From positions 1,054,001-1,118,000 of the forward strand of contig NZ_CP110921.1 in NCBI RefSeq assembly GCF_026247885.1: DNA of 64,000 nt. The letters are read 5' to 3'. The translations under genes and the position numbers were made by a program. This stretch comes from Methylococcus mesophilus (lineage in GTDB: Bacteria > Pseudomonadota > Gammaproteobacteria > Methylococcales > Methylococcaceae). The stretch's first letter is position 1. Each line of letters opens with the position of its first letter. Below are positions 40,723 through 48,987 of the stretch, piece after piece. Below the pieces are notes generated by a model. The model worked only from the letters and a program-made list of their open reading frames with translations. It ran no database searches and was not told the DNA's origin.

Positions 40723-42399
40723 GTGAAACGCATCCTGAACCTGTGCCGCACCAGCCTCCGCCCCGCCGCCTATGGCCTGCTGCTGCTGATTCCGGTGGCC
40801 CAGAAACCGGCGCACTCGCAGCAAACGCAGTGCCAGGTGAAACTCTACCGGCATGTCGGCGAATACCTGCGTTGCCGGATGAACGCCGAGGCCGCCTTGG
40901 CCAGAGGGCAGGATCCGGCCAGGAACGAGCACATCCGAAAAGCCTGCGACGATGCCTACAAGAAAGGCTACCGAGCGGCCCTGAAGCTATCGACCGAAGG
41001 CTGCCCCGCGGTCGGCGACACCGAATCCGGCGCACAGTCGCCGTTAGAGCAAGAGGTCCGGCAGACGGTGGCCGAAGTGCGCGGCATGGTTGCGGGAACC
41101 CCGCCCGAGCCGGTACCGGGGCAACTCATCGTCTACAACAACTGTACCCAGCCCATAAAGTTCATGTCGCCCACCAGCAGCACGATCAACGGCACCACGC
41201 TGCAGCCGTATGACAGCACCTTTTACCCGACCGCTGCCGGCGGGGGTTTGGGCCAGAACACACCCAACACCTTCATGTTCGCGCCGATCACCACCGATGC
41301 CCAGTGCGCCCAGGTGCAATGCGGCAACTGGAAGGACATACAGACCGCGGGACAGCGCACGGGCTACATGTGGATGGACAACACTTCCAACAACCCTCCC
41401 GGCAACGACAACCTGGTTTATGCGGCCTATTGCCAGCCCACGAATGCAGCGGCGGGACAGTGCACCACCACCTCCACGACCCCGTGCTGCGGCTCGCAAA
41501 TGAATTACGACAAGACCTTCGGCACGACTTTCGAGATCACCCCGAACGGCGGTAACACGAATACCCAGGATTTCGTCGATCTCAGCACGAATTACGGCTC
41601 GGGTCCTAACTCGCCTCCCACCTTGTGCAGCGCTCCCGGTGCCGACTCCAACAATTGCGTGACCGCGACCGCGAACATCTTTTTCAACGTCCCGATCGGC
41701 GTGACCATGAGCAGCGGCGCCGGCTGCACGTTTCCGCAAGGCGGGTCGGATCTCACCTGCACGGATGTCTCGTGTCCGGACGCGTACCAGTATCCCGAAG
41801 ACAATAAGCAGGTCGCCTGCCCGGCCGGCACCGGCTACGTCGTCACGCTCTGTCCGGGCACCAGTCAACTGCCGGCACTGGGCCAGGCCGGGGCCAGTCA
41901 GAACAAGATCACGGTCCAGAACAACCTGAGCAAGAGCTCTCCCTGCGCCAACGGCAACACCGTGAGCATCTTCACCTCCGGCGGACAGCAGGTCGTCCAG
42001 CCCGGAGGCGGCTCGGTCACCTTCCAGGGCGATTATTCCGCCTATCCCGGCCTCGGCCTGCAAGTGAACAACTGGTACTGGACTTCGGAAAACCTGCCGG
42101 TTCAGAAGGGTCCGCCGCAGAATCCGGACAACTCGGGCGCGCAGTTCATGATTTCCGACCAGTGCGTCTTGTCGCAGGCGCCGCCGGTCTACGGCAAAGG
42201 CATCGAGACCTATAAGATCTCAACGGTAACCGCCCAGAAAAGCGGGACCAACGCGTGTCTGATAACGATCGGTGAGACTCAGCCCTACACCGACGCCGTC
42301 ACGCCGGGCTGCTGCGCCCCGCCCCTGCAGAACATGGGCAACGTCTGCACCGGTCCGTGGGGCGTGACCAACAACCAGCAGCCCTGGCCGCCGCAATGA
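40723..42399 (+). CDS. Secreted protein with thaumatin-like domain
   Basis: The 558 residues begin with a signal peptide (cleavage near AHS-QQ, residue 32), then a helical segment with three Cys (35-120). A region of about 240 residues (133-375) resembles the plant thaumatin fold: [11 protein letters not shown] at its start, [11 protein letters not shown] and [10 protein letters not shown] in the middle, [10 protein letters not shown], and the C-terminal hallmark [11 protein letters not shown] near 351 followed by [15 protein letters not shown] Cys-containing domain of about 180 residues follows, unassigned. More than 20 Cys suggest a disulphide-rich exported protein. The start ATG (MKRIL) has GGGAGAG upstream. 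Function is unknown; bacterial thaumatin-like proteins are uncommon. Confidence 0.78.
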   Translation: MKRILNLCRTSLRPAAYGLLLLIPVAQKPAHSQQTQCQVKLYRHVGEYLRCRMNAEAALARGQDPARNEHIRKACDDAYKKGYRAALKLSTEGCPAVGDTESGAQSPLEQEVRQTVAEVRGMVAGTPPEPVPGQLIVYNNCTQPIKFMSPTSSTINGTTLQPYDSTFYPTAAGGGLGQNTPNTFMFAPITTDAQCAQVQCGNWKDIQTAGQRTGYMWMDNTSNNPPGNDNLVYAAYCQPTNAAAGQCTTTSTTPCCGSQMNYDKTFGTTFEITPNGGNTNTQDFVDLSTNYGSGPNSPPTLCSAPGADSNNCVTATANIFFNVPIGVTMSSGAGCTFPQGGSDLTCTDVSCPDAYQYPEDNKQVACPAGTGYVVTLCPGTSQLPALGQAGASQNKITVQNNLSKSSPCANGNTVSIFTSGGQQVVQPGGGSVTFQGDYSAYPGLGLQVNNWYWTSENLPVQKGPPQNPDNSGAQFMISDQCVLSQAPPVYGKGIETYKISTVTAQKSGTNACLITIGETQPYTDAVTPGCCAPPLQNMGNVCTGPWGVTNNQQPWPPQ

Positions 42400-42427
42400 T
42401 TGTCGGCGGACTCGGTTCAGTGCCGTC

Positions 42428-42934
42428 TCAGGCGTCCGCGTCTATATAAACCAGCTCGCCGGCCGGCACCCGGTCGAACAGATCGATGACGTCGGCGGAA
42501 GTGAGGCGGATGCAGCCATGGGACTGGGGCGTGCCGTCGACGCCGGCATCCGGACTGCCATGGATGTAGATGTAGCGCCAAGCGGTGTCGACTTCGCCGT
42601 AGCGGTTGAAGCCGGGCTGCAGGCCGCCCAGCCAGAGGATGCGGCTCAAGATCCAGTCGCGGCCGGGATGGCGGGCGGCGAGTTCGGGCGTGTGGATCTC
42701 CCCGGTGGGCCGGCGCCCGACCAGCACCGTGCCCGGCGGAAGGCCCGCGCCGATCTTGGCGCGGACCCGGTGCCAGCCGCGCGGCGTGCATTCGGAGCCG
42801 CGCTTTTCGCCCACGCCGTTCTTCGCGGTGGATACGCGGTAGCGGGCCACCACCCTCCCCGCTTCGATCAGCTCCAGACATTGCCGCGGTACGCTGATGC
42901 GCAGGAAATCGGTGGCGTTCTCAGGCGCTGTCAT
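42428..42934 (-). CDS. L,D-transpeptidase (YkuD domain)
   Basis: A compact 168-residue protein consisting almost only of a YkuD catalytic domain. The His and Cys motif is complete: HGSPDAGVDG then SHGCIRLTSADV near 135-147, with the catalytic Cys in SHGC. LELIEAGRVVARYRVSTAKN near the start is the usual first strand region. No signal peptide is visible, which is odd for a peptidoglycan cross-linking enzyme; a few stand-alone family members share this. It converges on the thaumatin-like gene with a 28-base gap. Confidence 0.9.
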   Translation of the reverse strand: MTAPENATDFLRISVPRQCLELIEAGRVVARYRVSTAKNGVGEKRGSECTPRGWHRVRAKIGAGLPPGTVLVGRRPTGEIHTPELAARHPGRDWILSRILWLGGLQPGFNRYGEVDTAWRYIYIHGSPDAGVDGTPQSHGCIRLTSADVIDLFDRVPAGELVYIDADA

Positions 42935-42988
42935 GTTCTTGTCCCAGGGCTTTGCTGGACAGGCCAGACTTGATTGCCCTCACCCCGC

Positions 42989-43009
42989 CCCTCTCCCAGA
43001 GGGAGAGGG
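42989..43009. repeat. Short palindrome CCCTCTCCC-AGA-GGGAGAGGG
   Basis: A perfect 9-base-pair hairpin with a 3-base loop, extended by further GAGAGGGAG units. It lies between the L,D-transpeptidase and the BASS transporter. Similar palindromes are scattered between genes in many GC-rich proteobacteria; only this copy was noticed here. Confidence 0.6.
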
Positions 43010-43098
43010 AGAGGGAGCGCCATTGGCTTCGGTGTATCCGGTACAAGCAGCGGCAATTACTTGTAAACTTCGCGGTTTGTCTTCCATGGCTTCCGACG

Positions 43099-44103
43099 AT
43101 GCTTCGAATCTGCAATTCATTGGCGAACCTGTTTCCGGTCTGGGTGCTGCTGTGCTCGGGGCTGGCGCTGTATTTCCCCGCCTGGTTCACCTGGTTCACC
43201 GGGTCGATGATCGTCTGGGGACTGTCGGTCATCATGCTCGGCATGGGCATCACGCTCACTTTCGACGACTTCCGCCGGGTGGCCAAGATGCCGCGGATCA
43301 TCATCGCCGGCACGGTCGCGCATTTCGGCATCATGCCGTTCCTCGGCTGGTCGATCGCGCATGGATTGGCGCTCGAACCGGAACTGGCGGTAGGGCTCAT
43401 CCTGGTCGCCTGCTGCCCCTGCGGCACGGCGTCCAACGTGGTGAGCTACATCGCCCGCGCCGACGTGGCGCTGTCCGTGCTGCTGACCATGGTGTCGACC
43501 TTCACCGCCGTCGTGATGACGCCGCTGCTGGTGAAGTTCCTGGCCGGCGCCTACACGCCGGTGGACGGCTGGGGCATCTTCCTGAACACCCTGCAGGTGA
43601 TCGTCATGCCCGTCACCGCCGGCCTCCTGCTGAACCGCTATGCGCCGCGGCTGGTGCGTGCCGTCAGCCCGGTGACGCCGCTGGTGTCGGTGATCTTCAT
43701 CGCCTTCATCTGTGCCAGCATCATCGGCGCCAATGCGGAAACCATCAAGGCTACCGCGCTCAAACTGTTCGGCGCCGTGGCGCTGCTGCACGTCGGCGGA
43801 TTCGGGCTGGGCTATGTCTTCGCGCGCGTTCTGGGCTACCGCGATGCGGTGGTCCGCACCATCGCCATCGAGGTCGGCATGCAGAACTCGGGACTCGCCA
43901 CCGTGCTGGCCAAGGCCAATTTCGCCAGCATGGCGCTGGCGCCCATTCCTTCGGCGATATCCGCCAGCTTCCATTCCATCATCGGCAGCCTGCTGGCGGG
44001 CTGGTGGCGGCTGCGCACGCACCAACCCTTACCGGCCATGGGGCACGGATTCGACGCCCCTATACCAGCCCCAGCGGATTGTCCGGATCGATGTGAGCCA
44101 TGA
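43099..44103 (+). CDS. BASS-family (bile acid:sodium symporter-type) transporter
   Basis: The 334-residue membrane protein has about ten hydrophobic segments and the family pattern GLILVACCPCGTASNVVSYI near 115-134, and the second-half EVGMQNSGLATVLA near 257-270, both part of the crossed-helix Na site. The frame is open upstream but that stretch is arginine-rich and runs through the palindromic repeat, so the ATG at MLRICNSLANLFPVW is preferred. Known BASS substrates include bile acids, pantothenate and 2-ketoacids; none is indicated here. The 3' end overlaps convergent metA by 44 bases. Confidence 0.9.
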   Translation: MLRICNSLANLFPVWVLLCSGLALYFPAWFTWFTGSMIVWGLSVIMLGMGITLTFDDFRRVAKMPRIIIAGTVAHFGIMPFLGWSIAHGLALEPELAVGLILVACCPCGTASNVVSYIARADVALSVLLTMVSTFTAVVMTPLLVKFLAGAYTPVDGWGIFLNTLQVIVMPVTAGLLLNRYAPRLVRAVSPVTPLVSVIFIAFICASIIGANAETIKATALKLFGAVALLHVGGFGLGYVFARVLGYRDAVVRTIAIEVGMQNSGLATVLAKANFASMALAPIPSAISASFHSIIGSLLAGWWRLRTHQPLPAMGHGFDAPIPAPADCPDRCEP

Positions 44104-45127
44104 AGGGCTTGCGGCGGTCCTGGTCGGTAATCTGGTATATCTTGCCGAGCCAGTTGTTGAACACTGCCTTGGCGGTATCGCGCCAAGTGTTGTCCAGGTG
44201 CCGCAGCACGAACTCCTCCGGGAATTCCGGCGGCGCCTTCCCCGAGCGGCGGGCGCTGCGCAGGGCCTGGCCGTAGTCGTTGAGCGCAGCGCCCACCTCC
44301 AGCGAGAAATAGTGTTCGGGGAACGGCGGGTAATCCTCGCGCTCGCCGGAATAGTGCCTCAGGATTTCTCGCTTGTATTCCTTGAGGAGGCTCACGGTGT
44401 CGTATTCCGGATGGGCCTGGAAGTAGACGACGCGGAACAGGTCCGGGCTCACCGCGAGATGCACCCCGGCTTCCTCACTCTCGACCAGGACCCGCAGCCC
44501 CGCGGCCTCCATGTCCTCTCGGAAGATTTCGTTGTAGCGGGAATGGGGCACGTCGAAGCGGGTGTTGATGTCCGCCACCAGCGGATGCAGCGGCTCGACA
44601 ACCCGGTGCGAATACACGCCCCAGCGCTTGAAGCCGAGATGGGTGCGCTCCACGCCGTAGCTGTACTGGAACAGCGCGTGGGTGGCGAGGCACGAGCAGA
44701 GAATGGAGGTGACGTTGCCGCGCGCCCAGTCGAACACTTCGGTGAGCGGCTGCCAGAACTGCTCCTGCTGCAGATGCGGCTGGGTGACGTTGGCCCCACT
44801 CACGATCAGGCCGTCGAGGCCCTCCTCGCGGATGCGGTCGAAGCTCTCGTAATAGCGGGCAATATGCTCCGCCGCCTGTTCGCCGCGCGGTAAGCCCTCG
44901 ATGGTGAACGGATGCATGTGGAACTGCACGATCGGATTGGCACCGCCGACCAGGCGGAAGAACTGCCGCTCGGTCGCCTCCAGCGCGGCGTCCGGCATCA
45001 TATTCAACAAGCCCACGTGCATTTCCCGGATGTCCTGCCGGGCGGCCCGCTCGACGCTCAGGACATCCTGGCCTTCTTCCCGCAGGCGCTGAAAGGTGGG
45101 CAGATCGGTGTGTGCGACCAGGGGCAT
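44060..45127 (-). CDS. metA: Homoserine O-acyltransferase MetA
   Basis: Activates homoserine by acylation (succinyl or acetyl) in methionine synthesis. The 355 residues contain VGLLNMMPDAALEATERQF near 38-56, the catalytic Cys146 in SCLATHALF aligned to E. coli Cys142, and the His of FQAHPEYD near 236 followed by the catalytic Glu region. It is longer than the 309 of E. coli by a C-terminal extension. Succinyl versus acetyl specificity cannot be decided by eye. It lies downstream of a P-loop ATPase gene with a 12-base gap. Confidence 0.93.
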   Translation of the reverse strand: MPLVAHTDLPTFQRLREEGQDVLSVERAARQDIREMHVGLLNMMPDAALEATERQFFRLVGGANPIVQFHMHPFTIEGLPRGEQAAEHIARYYESFDRIREEGLDGLIVSGANVTQPHLQQEQFWQPLTEVFDWARGNVTSILCSCLATHALFQYSYGVERTHLGFKRWGVYSHRVVEPLHPLVADINTRFDVPHSRYNEIFREDMEAAGLRVLVESEEAGVHLAVSPDLFRVVYFQAHPEYDTVSLLKEYKREILRHYSGEREDYPPFPEHYFSLEVGAALNDYGQALRSARRSGKAPPEFPEEFVLRHLDNTWRDTAKAVFNNWLGKIYQITDQDRRKPFMAHIDPDNPLGLV

Positions 45128-45139
45128 GGCTGACTTCCC

Positions 45140-45979
45140 TCAGCCGCCCAGGACCGAGGCCACGAGCCTCACGAAATCGCTCTCGTCGCGCACCTTGGCC
45201 ACATCCGCCACGTCCACCGTATAGCCGTAGCGGTCGGCGATGGCCTGATAGCGCGGCAGCCGCGATTTGAACAGGTACGGAAACACCCAGCTCACGAATT
45301 CGTCGGGCGGCATGGCCTCGACCGCAGGATAGCCCTTGTCCTTCAGAAAAACCGGCAGGTGTTCGTCCAGGAAAGCCTCCCGGTAATACAACGGTTTCGG
45401 ATCGCGGGCGGCGCGTTCAACCAGCATCTGCTCCAATTCCGGGCTGGTGCGGATGTACAGGATCAGCGTGGTTTCCGCCAGCGCTTCCAGGGTTTCCGGA
45501 TCGTCCAGCTCGCACACGCTGCCGCCGGCATCGTTGATGAAATGCTGGTAGCCGTAAATCTCGCGCACCTTGTCGATGAATTCCGGTACGTCGCGCATCG
45601 CCGCGATCTCGGCCTGGCGGTGCAGCGCCTGGCGCCGCTTGAATTCCTTCAGCGGCAGGCCGCCCCGGTCCGGATCGCCCAGTTTGCCCAGGAAGGACGA
45701 GATCGGGGCGAGGTTGTCGACGGTGATGTTGCTGCAGATGTAGATCGAATCCGACATCAGCAGATCGCGCAGGAACGGCACGTCCATGGCCTGGCGCTTG
45801 ATGTTGTCCAGGATCGGCTCGTCCAGATAGCGGGTGCCGATCCTGTAGTCGCCGGAATAATGGAACCAGGTCCGCTTCGGCAGCCTGTTGGCCAGCGTGG
45901 TCTTGCCGGTACCGGACATGCCGAGCAGGGTGATCTTCTTGCGGTCCCAGTCCAGGAATTCTTGGGGGGTCAAACGCAT
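45140..45979 (-). CDS. P-loop ATPase of unknown function
   Basis: A 279-residue cytoplasmic protein. Walker A LLGMSGTGKTTLANRLP covers 18-34, followed by the kinase-like WFHYSGDYRIGTRY. No helicase, ABC or AAA+ second-region motifs were recognised, so a small-molecule or nucleotide-kinase-like ATPase is possible. The remaining sequence is charged and mostly helical. It sits between the truncated haemoglobin gene and metA with gaps of 6 and 12 bases, so it is in one operon with nadD and proA. The function is not known to me. Confidence 0.7.
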   Translation of the reverse strand: MRLTPQEFLDWDRKKITLLGMSGTGKTTLANRLPKRTWFHYSGDYRIGTRYLDEPILDNIKRQAMDVPFLRDLLMSDSIYICSNITVDNLAPISSFLGKLGDPDRGGLPLKEFKRRQALHRQAEIAAMRDVPEFIDKVREIYGYQHFINDAGGSVCELDDPETLEALAETTLILYIRTSPELEQMLVERAARDPKPLYYREAFLDEHLPVFLKDKGYPAVEAMPPDEFVSWVFPYLFKSRLPRYQAIADRYGYTVDVADVAKVRDESDFVRLVASVLGG

Positions 45980-45985
45980 GGAGTG

Positions 45986-46384
45986 CTATCGGTCTTCGCG
46001 GTTGATCATGTGGTGGGCGGTGCGTGCCAGCGCTTCGTACAGCGCCTCACGGAACGGGCTGTCCATCGGGATGTCGTCGAGCGCCCTGCGCATGCACAGC
46101 AGCCACTGATCGCGCTCGGGCACCCCGATCGAAAAAGGGAAATGCCGCGCCCGCAAACGCGGATGGCCGAACTCCTGCATGAACAGGTCCGGGCCGCCCA
46201 GCCAGCCCGAGAGGAACTTGAACAACTTGGATTTGGCGCCCGACAGGTCATCGGCATGCATCGCCCGGATCGGGGCCGCCTCCGGCAGCGTGTCCATGTA
46301 GCCGTAGAAGCGTTCGACCAGTTCGTGCAGCACTTCTTCGCCGCCGAGGCGCTGGTAGGGCGTCTGTGTCACGGGTTCCTGCAT
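45986..46384 (-). CDS. Group II truncated haemoglobin
   Basis: A 132-residue globin on the shortened 2-on-2 fold. Family markers are YQRLGGEEVLHELVERFY at the N-terminus (B10 Tyr near 27), PRLRARHFPFSIG with proximal His81, and the group II Trp94 in RDQWLLCM. Members bind oxygen or NO; detoxification or oxygen delivery are the usual proposals. It lies 13 bases downstream of nadD, in the lipoprotein-proA-nadD-trHb-ATPase-metA run. Confidence 0.92.
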   Translation of the reverse strand: MQEPVTQTPYQRLGGEEVLHELVERFYGYMDTLPEAAPIRAMHADDLSGAKSKLFKFLSGWLGGPDLFMQEFGHPRLRARHFPFSIGVPERDQWLLCMRRALDDIPMDSPFREALYEALARTAHHMINREDR

Positions 46385-46397
46385 GGCTGAAACGATC

Positions 46398-47030
46398 TCA
46401 CTTGGCGTAAAGCGAATCCCGACGGATCAGTTCGAGCACCGCGTCCGGCATAAGATACTTGGCGCTGCGCCCTTCCCGCAGCATGCGGCGGATCGAAGTG
46501 GAGGCGATGGCGAGCTGGGTCACCTCCAGGAAGTAGATCATCCCGTCCGGTTGCGTGGCGAGTTGCGCGGGGTCCGCCACCTGCCGCTCTTCGACGCAAT
46601 GCTCCAGGTCTTCGACGTATTCGATGTCGTAATCCGGGCGCTGCAGCACCACGATGTGCGCCAACCCGAACAGCCGGCGCCAACGGTGCCAGGCCGGCAG
46701 CGCGAGGAACGCGTCCGAGCCCAGGATGAGGCAGAGCGGCTCGTCGCCGATCTCCTTGCGGATCGAGCTCAGGGTGTCGACCATGTACGACGGACCGCTG
46801 CGGTCCAACTCGCGGGTATCGAGGGCGAAGCCGCCGTCGGCGTCGGCAAGTGCGGTCTGCAGCAAGCGTAGCCGCGCCTGGACATCGGCCACAGGCGGCG
46901 GACGGTGGGGTGGCTGGCGGCAAGGCAGGAAGCGCAGTTCGCGCAGCCCCAAAGCTTCCCGGACCTCCAACGCAGCCCGCAGATGCCCGTAATGGACCGG
47001 ATCGAAAGTGCCGCCGTAGATGCCGATCAT
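46398..47030 (-). CDS. nadD: Nicotinate-nucleotide adenylyltransferase
   Basis: Forms nicotinate adenine dinucleotide from NaMN and ATP in NAD synthesis. The 210 residues contain the nucleotidyltransferase motif GGTFDPVHYGHLR at 5-17 and the ASTSIRRM motif near 181-188. It lies 12 bases after proA. In many relatives rsfS follows; here a truncated haemoglobin gene does. Confidence 0.95.
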   Translation of the reverse strand: MIGIYGGTFDPVHYGHLRAALEVREALGLRELRFLPCRQPPHRPPPVADVQARLRLLQTALADADGGFALDTRELDRSGPSYMVDTLSSIRKEIGDEPLCLILGSDAFLALPAWHRWRRLFGLAHIVVLQRPDYDIEYVEDLEHCVEERQVADPAQLATQPDGMIYFLEVTQLAIASTSIRRMLREGRSAKYLMPDAVLELIRRDSLYAK

Positions 47031-47042
47031 CCTTGCGCCATC

Positions 47043-48335
47043 TCAAGTTCTGACCTGGCCGTCGCCGAGGACGATGAACTTCTGGGTCGTTAGCCCTTCC
47101 AGCCCGACCGGCCCGCGCGCATGGAGCTTATCGGTGCTGATGCCAATCTCCGCCCCCAGGCCGTACTCGAAACCGTCGGCGAAACGCGTCGAGGCGTTCA
47201 CCATGACCGAAGCCGAATCGACCTCGCGCAAGAAGCGGCGGGCGCGGCCGTAGTCCTCCGTGACGATGGCGTCGGTGTGGCCGGAGCCGTGACGGTGGAT
47301 GTGCTCGATCGCCTCGTCCAGGCCGGCGACCACGCGGACCGCCAGGATCGGCGCCAGGTATTCCGTGTCCCAGTCCGCCTCGGTCGCCGGAATGCAGCCC
47401 GGCACGATGCGGCAGGTTTCGGGGCAGCCCCGCAGTTCGACACCCTTGTCCCGGTAAAGCGCGGCCAGCTCCGGCAGGATCGCCGATGCGACGCCCGCGG
47501 CGACCAGCAGGGTTTCCATGGCGTTGCAGACCCCGTAGCGCTGGGTCTTGGCGTTGATCGCGATATTGCGGGCTTTGGCAAGGTCCGCACCGTCGTCGAT
47601 GTAGACGTGGCAGATGCCGTCCAAATGCTTGATGACCGGAATCCGCGATTCGGCAACGATGCGCTCGATCAGCGAACGCCCGCCGCGCGGCACGATGATG
47701 TCGACATATTTGTCCGCCCCCAGCAGCGCGCCGACCGCCGCCCGGTCGGTGGTCTCGACGAGTTGGACCGCATCGGCCGGCAGGCCGCCGGCTTCCAGCC
47801 CCTGGCGGATGCAGGCCGCGATGGCCTTGTTGGAGTGGATCGCCTCGGAGCCGCCGCGCAGGATGCAGGCGTTGCCGGACTTCAGGCACAGCCCCGCGGC
47901 GTCGGCAGTCACGTTGGGGCGGGATTCGTAGATGATGCCGATGACGCCCAGCGGCACCCGCATCCGTCCGACCTGGATGCCGGATGGCCGGTAGGTCAAA
48001 CCGCTGATTTCGCCGACCGGATCGGGCAGCGCGGCGATCTCCCGGAGGCCCGCGGCCATGGCGGCCACGCGTTTGGCATCGACACCCAGCCGCTCGAGCT
48101 GGGCCCGGTCCAGCCCCTTGGCCGCCCCCGCATCGAGGTCCTTGCGGTTCTCCTCGATCAGCCTGCCCGCCGAATTCTCGAGCGCATCGGCGATCGCCAG
48201 CAGCGCCCGGTTCTTCGCCGCCGTCTCGGCCCGCCCCAGCACCCGGCCGACTTCACGGGCGCGCCGGGCCAGACCGTCCACATACGCCGCCACGGCCACC
48301 GGTTCGGCCGGACGCGGTGCGCTCGCCGCCGTCAT
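47043..48335 (-). CDS. proA: Gamma-glutamyl phosphate reductase
   Basis: NADPH-dependent reduction of gamma-glutamyl phosphate to the semialdehyde in proline synthesis. The 430 residues carry [20 protein letters not shown] near 135-154, the catalytic Cys region [11 protein letters not shown] near 250, and the C-terminal [20 protein letters not shown]. No gamma-glutamyl kinase gene is adjacent. Its ATG overlaps the TAA of the upstream lipoprotein gene by one base. Confidence 0.97.
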   Translation of the reverse strand: MTAASAPRPAEPVAVAAYVDGLARRAREVGRVLGRAETAAKNRALLAIADALENSAGRLIEENRKDLDAGAAKGLDRAQLERLGVDAKRVAAMAAGLREIAALPDPVGEISGLTYRPSGIQVGRMRVPLGVIGIIYESRPNVTADAAGLCLKSGNACILRGGSEAIHSNKAIAACIRQGLEAGGLPADAVQLVETTDRAAVGALLGADKYVDIIVPRGGRSLIERIVAESRIPVIKHLDGICHVYIDDGADLAKARNIAINAKTQRYGVCNAMETLLVAAGVASAILPELAALYRDKGVELRGCPETCRIVPGCIPATEADWDTEYLAPILAVRVVAGLDEAIEHIHRHGSGHTDAIVTEDYGRARRFLREVDSASVMVNASTRFADGFEYGLGAEIGISTDKLHARGPVGLEGLTTQKFIVLGDGQVRT

Positions 48336-48733
48336 TATTCCTTCGGCCCGCTGCGTTCGATCGCCTGGCCCATGCAGGTCATGATGTAGTCGGTCATGCG
48401 CAGCGCCGCCTGGTTCGCGGCCTTGACCGATCCGAACAGGTCCTTGTACTCCTCTGCGACTTTCTCGAAATCGCCCGAGCCCCTCACCGAATAGAATTTG
48501 GCGTAAGCCGTCAGATACTGCTTGCGCCTCGGGTCCCCCGGAAAGCCGGGCAGATCGTTCGTCAGATCGTTGACCACGCAGTCCGCGATTTCACCCGGAT
48601 CGAGCTTGTAGTCCTTGAGATCGCTGTCGTCCTGGAGCTTGGCCAGCAATGCTTCGCGCAGATCGCCCTGTTCCTTGGCCGCGCAGGCAGTCAGCAGCGC
48701 GAGCAATAGAACCAATGAGAATTTCCCCTTCAT
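48335..48733 (-). CDS. Putative lipoprotein of unknown function
   Basis: A 132-residue protein with a short signal peptide and a lipobox-like LLTAC (Cys17). The mature part is charged and helical ([20 protein letters not shown]), with two further Cys (in IADCVVND and IMTCMGQ). No family recognised. The start is placed at [10 protein letters not shown] by the signal peptide; a strong ribosome-binding site is not seen. It is coupled to proA by a TAATG-type one-base overlap and diverges from the NRPS gene. Confidence 0.75.
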   Translation of the reverse strand: MKGKFSLVLLLALLTACAAKEQGDLREALLAKLQDDSDLKDYKLDPGEIADCVVNDLTNDLPGFPGDPRRKQYLTAYAKFYSVRGSGDFEKVAEEYKDLFGSVKAANQAALRMTDYIMTCMGQAIERSGPKE

Positions 48734-48987
48734 GGAATCAACCGTTTGATGATAATAATGCCGAGTCGGCCGGTCGCCGTCATCGGTCTGGATTGTACTC
48801 GCAACTCGGATATACGAGGCGTCAAGATAGAAATGATACAGCGAATCCAACCCTTTTGCGGCATGGATCGGCACCGGCGCTCGCCGCCCCCGACGAGCAT
48901 CCTATAAATGTCCAATGGCTTACACGTCTTGAGGCTATTCTGGGTCAGAGCCACGGCACTGCGGTAAGAACGTATAAGGTGCAGAAG

